Source: a virus
IMG/VR virus record: IMGVR_UViG_3300049846_001677
Span: 1 to 37,477 of that record
Length of the DNA: 37,477 nt
Strand: one strand, 5' to 3'
Position 1 is the stretch's first letter. Each line of letters opens with the position of its first letter. This document shows positions 25,153-30,693 of this stretch, one piece after another. Both the position numbers and the translations under genes were made by a program. The notes under the pieces are model-generated. The model saw nothing but the letters and a program-made list of their open reading frames with translations, ran no database searches and was not told the origin of the DNA.

Positions 25153-25845
25153 TCATGACGGCTCACTCACGCTCCCATCGGAGAACGGGCAATCGTGGGC
25201 GTCGTGGATGCTGTAGGTCGCATCACATCGCTCGCACCAGCGAAACGTGGTGCCCCAGGCGCTCGACGTCGTCGCTTGAGGCCCCGTGCAGTAGTGCCAA
25301 CCATCCCCGTAAGTCACTCCCCCGCAGACCGCGCAAGCGTGTTTATCCGAGGTGGCAATGGGCTCTCGGGGAGCTTTGGGCGTTTTCCCCGCTTTTTTCG
25401 AGCCTTTGCGCAGATTGTATTCGGCAACCGTCATATCTAGGCGGCCCAAACGGAACGCTAGGCCGTTCACATCCTCCCTGAGGCGCGCCTGCTCGTCCCT
25501 CTGCCCGGCCGAATCGAATTCCAGGCGCGCAATCCGGGCCAGAAGCGCCTCAATATCCGCTTCTGTGCTTGGCTTTCGGGGCTCCGGTGGCGTTTTCCCC
25601 GCGTTTTCGGCGCCTTCTATCTTGGATGCGTCATAGGCGAGGGTTGCCCGGAACCCCATGTGTCCCTTCAGGACATCCTCTGTAAACCCGCGTACCCAAT
25701 CCCACGAGAGCCCCACGTGGTCTCCGGCGTACTCATGAATGCGCTGCAACGCCAGCCGGTAGGACTGCGCCTCATCGGCGTATCGGTCGGCTGGCCGCTG
25801 CCATGCGAATTGGCCCCAGTAACGCGGGTCCTCTGTGTTCGCCAA
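25153..25845 (-). CDS. Coiled-coil protein with C-terminal zinc ribbon
   Basis: 230 aa. Residues 1-75 are helical. Residues 80-95 hold GAENAGKTPPEPRKPS, and residues 145-165 hold the related GSKKAGKTPKAPREPI, flanking a predicted coiled coil (ADIEALLARIARLEFDSAGQ, LREDVNGLAFRLGRLD). The C-terminus has CAVCGG ... HYC ... WCERCDATYSIHDAHDC, a zinc-ribbon-like array. It lies between the HTH protein and the small protein next to terL, so it may belong to the packaging complex. It resembles no family that can be named. Confidence 0.6.
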   Translation of the reverse strand: MANTEDPRYWGQFAWQRPADRYADEAQSYRLALQRIHEYAGDHVGLSWDWVRGFTEDVLKGHMGFRATLAYDASKIEGAENAGKTPPEPRKPSTEADIEALLARIARLEFDSAGQRDEQARLREDVNGLAFRLGRLDMTVAEYNLRKGSKKAGKTPKAPREPIATSDKHACAVCGGVTYGDGWHYCTGPQATTSSAWGTTFRWCERCDATYSIHDAHDCPFSDGSVSEPS

Positions 25846-25883
25846 TGTCTCAATCCCTCCTTGTGGCGCGCATTGTAGCGCCC

Positions 25884-26318
25884 CTACTCGGCCGTTTCGC
25901 CTACTTCGCGGTACTCACCCTCAATAGACTGCGCACGCTCGGCTAGGGCCTCTAGGCGGTCCTCTGAGAGCATCTGAATGGCCAAGGCGAGGATTTCGGC
26001 GCTCGCGAGTGCATTCGAGCCCGGCGTGTAGCCCGGATGGCCGGTCTGAGCCAGCCATTTCAGCGCTACGTATGGGTCTGTGCATGCCGCTCGATAGGCT
26101 GCGAGCTCGGGGCCGGCGGCTGCTTTCCCGCGTGCAAGCTCACATTTGCGGGCGAATTCGGGGTCACGCTCCCAATATGTGGCCGTTTCAGTGACCACGC
26201 CCGCCTTATTGGCAGCCCCACGCTGAGAGTAGCCGAGTGCCAGATTCTCTAGGTAGGCGGCCTGGCACGCGTCATGCTCAGCACGTTTCATGCGCCCACG
26301 GTCTAAGAGTGACCCCAT
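25884..26318 (-). CDS. HTH protein, probable terminase small subunit
   Basis: 144 aa from ATG 26318; GTG 26336 and ATG 26291 are alternatives, none with a strong Shine-Dalgarno. Residues 10-50 form a homeodomain-like HTH typical of small terminases: AAYLENLALGYSQRGAANKA, GVVTETATYWERDPEFARKC, with the ...DPEFARK... signature. The next helices (ALKWLAQTGHPGYTP) fit the oligomerisation core. It is the first gene of the virion operon, two genes before terL. It would recognise packaging DNA and load TerL. A transcription factor with the same HTH cannot be excluded. Confidence 0.65.
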   Translation of the reverse strand: MGSLLDRGRMKRAEHDACQAAYLENLALGYSQRGAANKAGVVTETATYWERDPEFARKCELARGKAAAGPELAAYRAACTDPYVALKWLAQTGHPGYTPGSNALASAEILALAIQMLSEDRLEALAERAQSIEGEYREVGETAE

Positions 26319-26360
26319 GGTCACGTATGGTAGCACGCCTGCAATTACGACCCTACCGCA

Positions 26361-26389
26361 TTGTCCCTACCACGCATGCGGTCGATACT
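26361..26389 (+). promoter_or_regulatory. Candidate promoter for the early operon
   Basis: TTGTCC (26361-26366) and GATACT (26384-26389) are 17 bases apart, four matches of six to each sigma70 box. Transcription from here would start near 26396 and produce a leader of about 330 bases containing several hairpins and the hammerhead. The prediction is moderate because both boxes are imperfect. Confidence 0.35.
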
Positions 26390-26492
26390 AGACTGTCTTG
26401 GGGAATCTAGGTAAAGGTACTTGTTTGGGGAGTAGGGGACGCGTAGTGTTCCTATCACGGCAGACGGATTCAGCCGAAGGCGCCACGAACAA

Positions 26493-26651
26493 CCCGGAGG
26501 GCACCGGGCGCAGGGCCACCAGGTGGCGCGCTGTAACAGGCGCGCGGATGCACTCGCGGAGGCTACCGGGAATCGACCGGTGCGATTGAGGCGAACCTAC
26601 AGCGGGCGTACACGTAACCAATCGTGCGGCGCGGCGATATGCGGGAGCCTC
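26493..26651 (+). ncRNA. Structured leader RNA upstream of the ribozyme
   Basis: The leader has consecutive hairpins: CCCGG/CCGGG (26493-26508), GCCAC/GTGGC (26515-26527), then CGCGCTG/CAG-g-CGCG (26527-26544). They are followed by an outer helix GAGGCT (26559-26564) with AGCCTC (26646-26651). That helix encloses ACCGG/CCGGT (26565-26581, seven-base loop) and a seven-pair helix GCGATTG/CAATCGT (26582-26588 with 26619-26625), a three-way-junction layout. No gene with a good Shine-Dalgarno fits this stretch. The fold is by eye, without energy calculation. It could protect the mRNA, influence transcription or hold a ligand-binding domain. Confidence 0.45.
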
Positions 26652-26656
26652 GATAC

Positions 26657-26715
26657 CTAGCGGTCGCCGGGCAGTGACGAGCCCGGCCTGATGAGAGCGT
26701 CAACGAAACCGCAGG
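26657..26715 (+). ncRNA. Hammerhead ribozyme (type III topology) in the early leader
   Basis: All core elements of a hammerhead are present in order. Stem III: GCGGT (26660-26664) with ACCGC (26708-26712), plus two outer pairs past a mismatch. Cleavage site GTC, cut expected between 26665 and 26666. Stem I: GCCGGGC (26666-26672) with GCCCGGC (26681-26687), seven pairs and loop AGTGACGA. CTGATGA at 26688-26694; G26695-C26704 as the only stem II pair; then GAAA at 26705-26708. Loop I TGACG (26675-26679) is perfectly complementary to loop II CGTCA (26698-26702), a five-pair kissing contact that replaces a long stem II. The Shine-Dalgarno AGGAG (26713-26717) of the first gene abuts stem III. Known biology: hammerheads self-cleave to a 5'-OH and 2',3'-cyclic phosphate. 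Confidence 0.85.
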
Positions 26716-26725
26716 AGACAGAGAG

Positions 26726-26989
26726 ATGGCGAAGAAAATCCGGCACGCGTGCATCAATCCGGCATGGCGCCTGGAACGCGCGACGACACGCGCTGACGGC
26801 TCGACTGACTGGTTTTGGCTGGAGGTTACATCTCGAAGCGTAGATGAAATCCTGGACGCGCTTAAAACGTATCGGAACCATGCAGCGGTCCGGCACGCCA
26901 CATATCGCGCGGTTCCGACATGCGAGGAGCACGGCGACCGCTTCCGCTGCCCAATCGCCACCATCGATACGGATGGCAATCGCATCTAA
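26726..26989 (+). CDS. First early gene, unknown protein
   Basis: 87 aa (MAKKIRHACINPAWRLERAT...). AGGAG eight bases before ATG is adjacent to the hammerhead, so ribozyme folding or cleavage could govern translation. The sequence is mixed alpha/beta, basic at the N-terminus, with a His/Cys pattern near the end (CEEHGDRFRC). No family is recognised. As the first gene after a ribozyme leader it may be a host-takeover or regulatory protein, but nothing in the sequence shows this. Confidence 0.75.
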   Translation: MAKKIRHACINPAWRLERATTRADGSTDWFWLEVTSRSVDEILDALKTYRNHAAVRHATYRAVPTCEEHGDRFRCPIATIDTDGNRI

Positions 26990-26991
26990 CA

Positions 26992-27048
26992 GTCGCGGCG
27001 TGAAACCCGTGCGGGGGCTCCGGCCCCATCCTCGAAAAGAGGAGCGAC
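26992..27048 (+). ncRNA. 57-nt RNA motif, copy A
   Basis: Helix P1 GTCGC (26992-26996) pairs with GCGAC (27044-27048). The 17-base strand GGCGTGAAACCCGTGCG (26997-27013) is identical in all three copies. P3 is GGGGC-TCCG-GCCCC (27014-27027). One base, then P4 TCCTC-GAAAA-GAGGA (27029-27043). It starts two bases after the stop of the first early gene and ends 18 bases before the next ATG. Confidence 0.8.
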
Positions 27049-27066
27049 ACACAGAGGAGATGAGAG

Positions 27067-27414
27067 ATGGCTATCGAAAACAAAGTGAAGCGCGGCGACT
27101 ATGTCGCGATATGCGAAATAGTCCGGCGCGAATGGAAACTGGGCGCGACGCACGAAACGGAAGAGCGATGGAGCATTGCTGTAGTCGCAAGCGCGACGCG
27201 CGATGGCATCATCAAGCGCGCGTACCTGCGGCCGAGTGACCAAGCTGCCAATCGGCACTATGAGATGGCGCCATCCGAAATCCGCACGCTGTCCGCTGGA
27301 TACCAGGAAGCAGCATCGGCATTGTTCGCCAAGCAAGACGAGCGATGGGATTTCTGGCTTAGCTCGGCGGACGAGCTAGTCAAGGCACTCATGACACAGA
27401 ATGTCGCGGCGTGA
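27067..27414 (+). CDS. Early protein of unknown function
   Basis: 115 aa from ATG 27067, with GAGGAG nine to twelve bases upstream. It is mixed alpha/beta (KRGDYVAICEIVRREWKLGA, RWSIAVVASATRDGIIKRAY) with a helical C-terminus (SSADELVKALMTQNVAA). The final codons GTC GCG GCG TGA are the 5' part of RNA motif copy B, so the stop codon sits within its conserved strand; translation to the stop would unfold P1. No family is recognised. Confidence 0.8.
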   Translation: MAIENKVKRGDYVAICEIVRREWKLGATHETEERWSIAVVASATRDGIIKRAYLRPSDQAANRHYEMAPSEIRTLSAGYQEAASALFAKQDERWDFWLSSADELVKALMTQNVAA

Positions 27415-27459
27415 AACCCGTGCGGGGGCTTCGGCCCCGTCCCTGAGAAAGGGAGCGAC
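27403..27459 (+). ncRNA. 57-nt RNA motif, copy B (overlaps upstream stop codon)
   Basis: P1 GTCGC (27403-27407) with GCGAC (27455-27459). The conserved strand at 27408-27424 is identical to copy A. P3 GGGGC-TTCG-GCCCC (27425-27438) carries a UUCG tetraloop. P4 TCCCT-GAGAA-AGGGA (27440-27454). Compared with copy A, P4 pairs change on both strands (TCCTC/GAGGA to TCCCT/AGGGA), which supports the fold. Confidence 0.8.
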
Positions 27460-27471
27460 GACAACTAGGCG

Positions 27472-27494
27472 GCCCGGCGCAATCCGGGCGGAGG
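27472..27494 (+). promoter_or_regulatory. Hairpin/Shine-Dalgarno leader, copy 1
   Basis: GCCCGG (27472-27477) pairs with CCGGGC (27484-27489) around loop CGCAAT. GGAGG (27490-27494) follows directly and ATG is nine bases further. The same arrangement is found at 27720-27742 with different, compensating stem bases and the identical loop. The hairpin ends one base before the ribosome site, so a protein or RNA binding the loop could control translation. Confidence 0.65.
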
Positions 27495-27503
27495 TTAGAA
27501 CAG

Positions 27504-27692
27504 ATGGCGACGTACACGACGATGACGACAGCACACCTGGGCGACGGGGCGACAGACGACGACCTGGCCGAATTCGTGGCTCTCTGCAGGGAGGTAGCGC
27601 GCCGGCACCCGTCATGGAGCGAACAAGCCGTAACGGACGCGGTCTGGGGCGATGGTGACTACATCCGCAACGCTGCCCAGCTACTCGCCTAG
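27504..27692 (+). CDS. Small early protein
   Basis: 62 aa (MATYTTMTTAHLGDGATDDD...). Acidic and helical (DLAEFVALCREVARRHPSWS, EQAVTDAVWGDGDYIRNAAQ). GGAGG lies 10 bases upstream, next to the hairpin leader. The first codons MATYTT are nearly the same as those of the gene at 27751-27942, whose leader is duplicated, so the two genes share a copied start region with different bodies. The family is unknown. Confidence 0.75.
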   Translation: MATYTTMTTAHLGDGATDDDLAEFVALCREVARRHPSWSEQAVTDAVWGDGDYIRNAAQLLA

Positions 27693-27719
27693 CCCACCAC
27701 ACACGACGACCAGTAGGCG

Positions 27720-27742
27720 ACCTGGCGCAATCCAGGTGGAGG
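27720..27742 (+). promoter_or_regulatory. Hairpin/Shine-Dalgarno leader, copy 2
   Basis: ACCTGG (27720-27725) pairs with CCAGGT (27732-27737) around the same loop CGCAAT, followed by GGAGG (27738-27742) and TTAGAACG before ATG 27751. Two of the six stem pairs differ from copy 1, and both differences are compensated on the other strand. TAGGCG precedes both copies. Confidence 0.65.
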
Positions 27743-27750
27743 TTAGAACG

Positions 27751-27942
27751 ATGGCAACCTACACGACGACTGGAATCACACCTTGCACATGCTGCGCCAC
27801 CCTATGCGCTGGCGGCCCGCTTTGTCTCGGCTGCGGCGGTGGCGGGTGGCCGTACGAACTGGGCTACTCGCGGCTGCGTGGTCTCCCATGGGCCATATGG
27901 GCTGCCCGTGCGGCCTGTGAGCATGCTCGCAATCGCTCCTAG
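27751..27942 (+). CDS. Cys-rich small early protein
   Basis: 63 aa from ATG 27751 (GGAGG nine bases upstream). After the shared MATYTT start comes a Cys cluster CTCCATLCAGGPLCLGCGGGG, with six Cys in 19 residues, then a hydrophobic Trp-rich helix (LPWAIWAARAACEHARN). It may bind zinc; the second half could bind a membrane or partner. The family is unknown. Its stop codon TAG shares a base with the P1 strand of RNA motif copy C. Confidence 0.7.
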   Translation: MATYTTTGITPCTCCATLCAGGPLCLGCGGGGWPYELGYSRLRGLPWAIWAARAACEHARNRS

Positions 27943-28000
27943 CCGCGGCGTGAAACCCGTGCGGGCCGGGCAACCGGCCGCCCTCGTGAAGAGGGGTGGC
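27942..28000 (+). ncRNA. 59-nt RNA motif, copy C
   Basis: P1 GCCGC (27942-27946) pairs with GTGGC (27996-28000). The second pair is C-G here but U-A in copies A and B, a double compensatory change. The 17-base strand (27947-27963) is unchanged. P3 is GGCCGG-GCAA-CCGGCC (27964-27979), a GNRA tetraloop in place of UNCG. P4 CCCTC-GTGAA-GAGGG (27981-27995). The single junction base between P3 and P4 is kept. Confidence 0.8.
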
Positions 28001-28023
28001 GACAACGCAAAGGAGATTGGGGA

Positions 28024-28248
28024 ATGACCACCTACACCATCCGATGGCTGGACGAGTCCAAGCCAGACCCGATTCAGACCATCATGTTTGACCACCTGGA
28101 CAGCGTCCGCGGCTACATCCGCGCCGCCAACCAACAAGCGGGCATCGCGCCGCGTCGCTGGCTCGGGCTCACGGAAACGACGTACACGCACTTCGGCGGG
28201 GATGACCCGCTTTTCGCCACCGGGCTCAAGTCGGAGCACGCGCGATGA
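28024..28248 (+). CDS. Small early protein
   Basis: 74 aa. AAGGAGAT lies eleven bases before ATG. MTTYTIRWLDESKPDPIQTI starts with a TYT pattern similar to the two previous genes. The motif FDHLDSVRGYIRAANQQAGI is helical and GLTETTYTHFGG is strand-like. It overlaps the next gene by four bases (ATGA). The family is not recognised. Confidence 0.75.
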   Translation: MTTYTIRWLDESKPDPIQTIMFDHLDSVRGYIRAANQQAGIAPRRWLGLTETTYTHFGGDDPLFATGLKSEHAR

Positions 28249-28415
28249 ACCTTGCCGAAGCCGCGGCAGCGCTCGGCATGAACCAAGGCGCGCTCTGGGC
28301 CAGCCTCGCGACCGGGCGCATCATCGGGGCGGGACGAAAGGACGCGAACGGCCGCTGGCAATTCACCGACGACGACATCGCGGGCATCCGCGAATTGAGA
28401 GGGAGAAGACGATGA
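28245..28415 (+). CDS. Small MerR/excisionase-type HTH protein
   Basis: 56 aa, start ATG 28245 coupled to the preceding stop. MNLAEAAAALGMNQGALWAS is a helix-turn-helix and GRIIGAGRKDANGRWQFTDD followed by DIAGIRELRGRRR is the wing and last helix typical of the minimal MerR-like (HTH_17) fold. It likely binds DNA, either as a regulator of the early region or as a directionality-type factor. No integrase is visible that would need the latter. Confidence 0.7.
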   Translation: MNLAEAAAALGMNQGALWASLATGRIIGAGRKDANGRWQFTDDDIAGIRELRGRRR

Positions 28416-28624
28416 CGTACCAGGAAAGCGAAATCCGTTCCACATCCCTCGACCGCATGGCCGAAGTGCTGGCCGACGTGGCGCTGTCCATGCAGGCCGA
28501 GCAGTACGAGCACCCTGGCGCTCTGTCGGCTGCCCGTGCGGTCGAAAAGGCCATCCGTGAACTATGCGAGGCGGCCGAGTGCTACCGCGCCGGCAGCGTC
28601 ACCCTTGAAGGAGCACCACAGTGA
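28412..28624 (+). CDS. Small helical early protein
   Basis: 70 aa. The ATG overlaps the previous TGA (ATGA). Helical throughout (STSLDRMAEVLADVALSMQA, GALSAARAVEKAIRELCEAA). No motif is recognised. It belongs to a run of five genes with four-base overlaps (28024-29123), which implies coordinated translation. Confidence 0.7.
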   Translation: MTYQESEIRSTSLDRMAEVLADVALSMQAEQYEHPGALSAARAVEKAIRELCEAAECYRAGSVTLEGAPQ

Positions 28625-28962
28625 CCGGCGAAGAAGCTAGCGCCCTCAAGGTGGGCGCCACCATCTGGCTGGCCAACGCGGCCGAGCCAATCGAGTACAC
28701 GGTCACGGCCGTCACCCCAAAGACGGTCAAGGTGAAACCGGTACACCCTGACGCCGGGATGGCAGCCCTTGGGATGACCCCGAGTGTCATCCGCGCCACC
28801 GCCTTCACGCAGTACCATCTGACCCGCATCGCCGCCCTCCTCGACTCCTACCGGGGCCAGCGCGCCCGCCTCTTCTACGCAGAGCAGGGCGCCCAGTACG
28901 AAAGGGGCATGCTCGCCAAGATTGAGGCCGCCTACGAGGCGGAGAAGAGGCGGGCCCAATGA
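28621..28962 (+). CDS. Early protein of unknown function
   Basis: 113 aa from GTG 28621, which overlaps the previous TGA. Residues 1-65 are beta-rich (ALKVGATIWLANAAEPIEYT, VTAVTPKTVKVKPV), possibly a small SH3-like barrel. The C-terminal 50 residues are a basic helix (RIAALLDSYRGQRARLFYAE, MLAKIEAAYEAEKRRAQ). A barrel plus basic helix might bind nucleic acid; this is inferred. Confidence 0.65.
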   Translation: MTGEEASALKVGATIWLANAAEPIEYTVTAVTPKTVKVKPVHPDAGMAALGMTPSVIRATAFTQYHLTRIAALLDSYRGQRARLFYAEQGAQYERGMLAKIEAAYEAEKRRAQ

Positions 28963-29123
28963 CCGGCGAACAAATCACCGCCGTACTCTGCTTCGCCATC
29001 ATCTCGGCATCGGCGCTCATCGCCTACTACCTCTCGCTGCGTGACGGCTGGATGGCCGACGACGCCGACGATTGGACAGACGACGACCAGGACGAGCCCA
29101 ACGTCCCGATTGAATGGAAGTAG
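28959..29123 (+). CDS. Small single-pass membrane protein
   Basis: 54 aa from ATG 28959 (ATGA overlap with the previous gene). Residues 5-27 (QITAVLCFAIISASALIAYY) are one transmembrane helix. The C-terminus is short and very acidic (ADDADDWTDDDQDEP). It is the last gene before the terminator. Its form resembles small phage membrane proteins used in superinfection exclusion or lysis control, but nothing specific supports either. Confidence 0.65.
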   Translation: MTGEQITAVLCFAIISASALIAYYLSLRDGWMADDADDWTDDDQDEPNVPIEWK

Positions 29124-29145
29124 GCGCCAAACGACCAGGACACAA

Positions 29146-29177
29146 AGAAAAGGCCCCCAGTTACGGGGGCCTTTTCT
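29146..29177. terminator. Bidirectional intrinsic terminator
   Basis: AGAAAAGGCCCCC (29146-29158) is perfectly complementary to GGGGGCCTTTTCT (29165-29177) across loop AGTTAC. It lies 22 bases after the last early plus-strand gene and ends transcripts with TTTTCTGTT. On the minus strand TTTTCTTTG follows, so it also serves the converging operon 32527-29343. Confidence 0.9.
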
Positions 29178-29226
29178 GTTGGGCGCTTGGTTTACGCTCG
29201 CGGCCGTTGGGGTTGGTTATTGTTTG

Positions 29227-29344
29227 TGGCTCGCTTCAATTCTATGGTGGTTGGCCACACTCGATGGCTCGCTCGCTCCGATTGGAGTCGGTGCAGCATT
29301 TTGGCTCGCTTGTCCACTTTGGGGGCCGTTCTGGCGTCTGGCTT
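29227..29344 (+). repeat. Repeat array 1 (37-38 bp period) downstream of the transposase-like gene
   Basis: The core TGGCTCGCT occurs at 29227, 29265 and 29302, with a degenerate copy TGGCTT at 29339, so starts are 38, 37 and 37 bases apart. Another partial copy may lie near 29193. A weaker second box, roughly CTATGGTGG or CTTTGGGGG, follows about 15 bases after each core start. The intervening bases differ. The last copy overlaps the stop of the minus-strand gene. The period is close to 3.5 helical turns. Confidence 0.8.
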
Positions 29345-30461
29345 AGGTCATCCGCCCTCCTTTCAGCGGAGTGTAGCCCGGCGGCGGGGCGTAGTCGTGG
29401 TGGCCGCCGAACTCAATCACCCACGGCTGCGGAACGGGTCGGCCGGTCCGCAACTCCCACGTCACCGTGTGCCAGTCTGAGAGGAAGCGCTTGACCGCGT
29501 ACCGCTTGGCGCGGGCGTGGATGTGGGCAGGGGGGAGCTTGCCTTGGGCGTACGCCTTGTACGCGTCCGTCCCTTTGTTCCACTTTTTGTCTTCGAGTGC
29601 GCGTGCCGCCGCTGGCGCAAGCTCACCCTCTTCATTCCGTTCGACCTCCATCATCTTCCGCTCGGCGTAAAGCGCACCGTAGTACGCATCCTGCGACCCG
29701 CTCACCTTGACGAACGACTCGCCAATCTTCCAACACAGCATCTTGAGGGACTTGTTCCACGGGATGCGGGCCAAGTACGCCTGGAGGCTGGCCTTCGTCA
29801 CCGGCCCTCCGGTCGGGCCTTCCTTCGTGCGCGGACCGGCACCGCGGATGATGCTGCGGAACGACCGGTTAGTGAGCTTCGCGACCGCCAGCAACTGGGG
29901 GACGGACAGGCCGAAGTCCTCCGGGATGTCGCCCATGATGTCCGCCAGCTTCTTTTCCTCCATCTCGGTCATCTGGCCAGGAAGGTCGCCGTTGAAGTCC
30001 TCATCATAGATGTACGGGATGAGCGCCAGCGCCTTCTCCTTCCCCAGCCACTTGATGTGCGGGTCGAGCCCGGCGAAGCGGAAGATGTGCGACACCGTCG
30101 GGCACTTCTCGATGTCGATGTGCGCGCTCAGGCCGCCCGAGAGGATGGGGCCGATGCCTTTCTGGGCCATCGCCCACTCGGCCTCAGGCTGCACCTCCGC
30201 CCAACGCGTGATGGCCTTCGCCATCTGCTTCTCCAGCACCTCCGCCTGGACGGTGAGGAAGTCCAGCGTGTCGGCCGCGTTGTCGTCGGATGCCTGCCGG
30301 ACCGCGCGAAGGCGGTTCTCGGCGATGATGCGGATGGCCTGGAAGTCGTAGTAAGTGTCCACCAGGTGCCTGGCCTCGCGTGGGCCGAGCAACGCTCCGG
30401 CCTTCGCAAGGTCACGGTTCAGCCGCTGTACGGGTTCGAGGTCAAGGTCAATGGCATCCAA
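29343..30461 (-). CDS. IS110-transposase C-terminal-like (Transposase_20) phage protein
   Basis: 372 aa from TTG 30461, which has GGAGAGAG seven bases upstream; longer starts would run into the repeats. The N-terminus is helical (residues 1-95). Then come GIGPILSGGLSAHIDIEKC (102-120) and HIFRFAGLDPHIKWLG (125-140), which match the helix-hairpin-helix and GLDP motifs of IS110-family C-terminal domains. The C-terminus has HIHARAKRYAVKRFLSDWH. The N-terminal DEDD (RuvC-like) domain of true IS110 transposases is absent, and the catalytic Ser expected after GLDP is not seen (IKWLG). It is therefore probably a DNA-binding protein rather than a transposase. Repeat arrays flank it on both sides. Confidence 0.7.
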   Translation of the reverse strand: MDAIDLDLEPVQRLNRDLAKAGALLGPREARHLVDTYYDFQAIRIIAENRLRAVRQASDDNAADTLDFLTVQAEVLEKQMAKAITRWAEVQPEAEWAMAQKGIGPILSGGLSAHIDIEKCPTVSHIFRFAGLDPHIKWLGKEKALALIPYIYDEDFNGDLPGQMTEMEEKKLADIMGDIPEDFGLSVPQLLAVAKLTNRSFRSIIRGAGPRTKEGPTGGPVTKASLQAYLARIPWNKSLKMLCWKIGESFVKVSGSQDAYYGALYAERKMMEVERNEEGELAPAAARALEDKKWNKGTDAYKAYAQGKLPPAHIHARAKRYAVKRFLSDWHTVTWELRTGRPVPQPWVIEFGGHHDYAPPPGYTPLKGGRMT

Positions 30462-30492
30462 AGGTTCTCTCTCCTTCGTGGGGTGTGCGCTT

Positions 30493-30686
30493 TGGCGCTC
30501 GGGTTGTATGGGGTTAGTCGCCGTGCATGGCTCGCTCAAGCTTCATGGGATGTCGTCTATTTCAATGGCTCGCTCGCTCATCTTGGTGGCAGTTCCCGGT
30601 GTATGGCTCGCTCGAGACCTATGGGGGCAACCGGACAGGATGGCTCGCTCTTCACTATTGAGGGTCGTCGCGGCGCGTGGCTTGCG
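30493..30686 (+). repeat. Repeat array 2 (37-38 bp period) upstream of the transposase-like gene
   Basis: TGGCTCGCT starts at 30528, 30566, 30604 and 30641. Degenerate copies are TGGCGCTCG at 30493 and TGGCTTGCG at 30678. Spacings are 35, 38, 38, 37, 37. A second box resembling CTATGGGGG or TCTTGGTGG follows about 15 bases after each core start, as in array 1. It fills the whole gap between the gene's TTG start and the end of the next minus-strand gene, with the same orientation as array 1. Confidence 0.85.
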
Positions 30687-30693
30687 TGGCCGC

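Noticed and set aside
26398-26589. 63-aa reading frame in the leader
   Set aside because: No good ribosome site; composition is unlike neighbours; the DNA is better explained as structured RNA.
26540-26660. tRNA gene in the divergent region
   Set aside because: D-arm- and T-arm-like segments occur on the minus strand, but no seven-pair acceptor stem, anticodon arm or correct T-loop can be placed.
27403-27459. Hammerhead or other known ribozyme as identity of the triplicate motif
   Set aside because: The GTGAAACCC strand resembles part of a hammerhead 3' strand, but CTGATGA and the cleavage-site arrangement are absent in all three copies.
29180-30690. CRISPR-like array (regular repeats with different spacers)
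   Set aside because: The repeated core is only about 9 bases with a partly conserved second box, shorter than CRISPR repeats, the arrays lie in gaps around a phage gene, and no cas gene is present.
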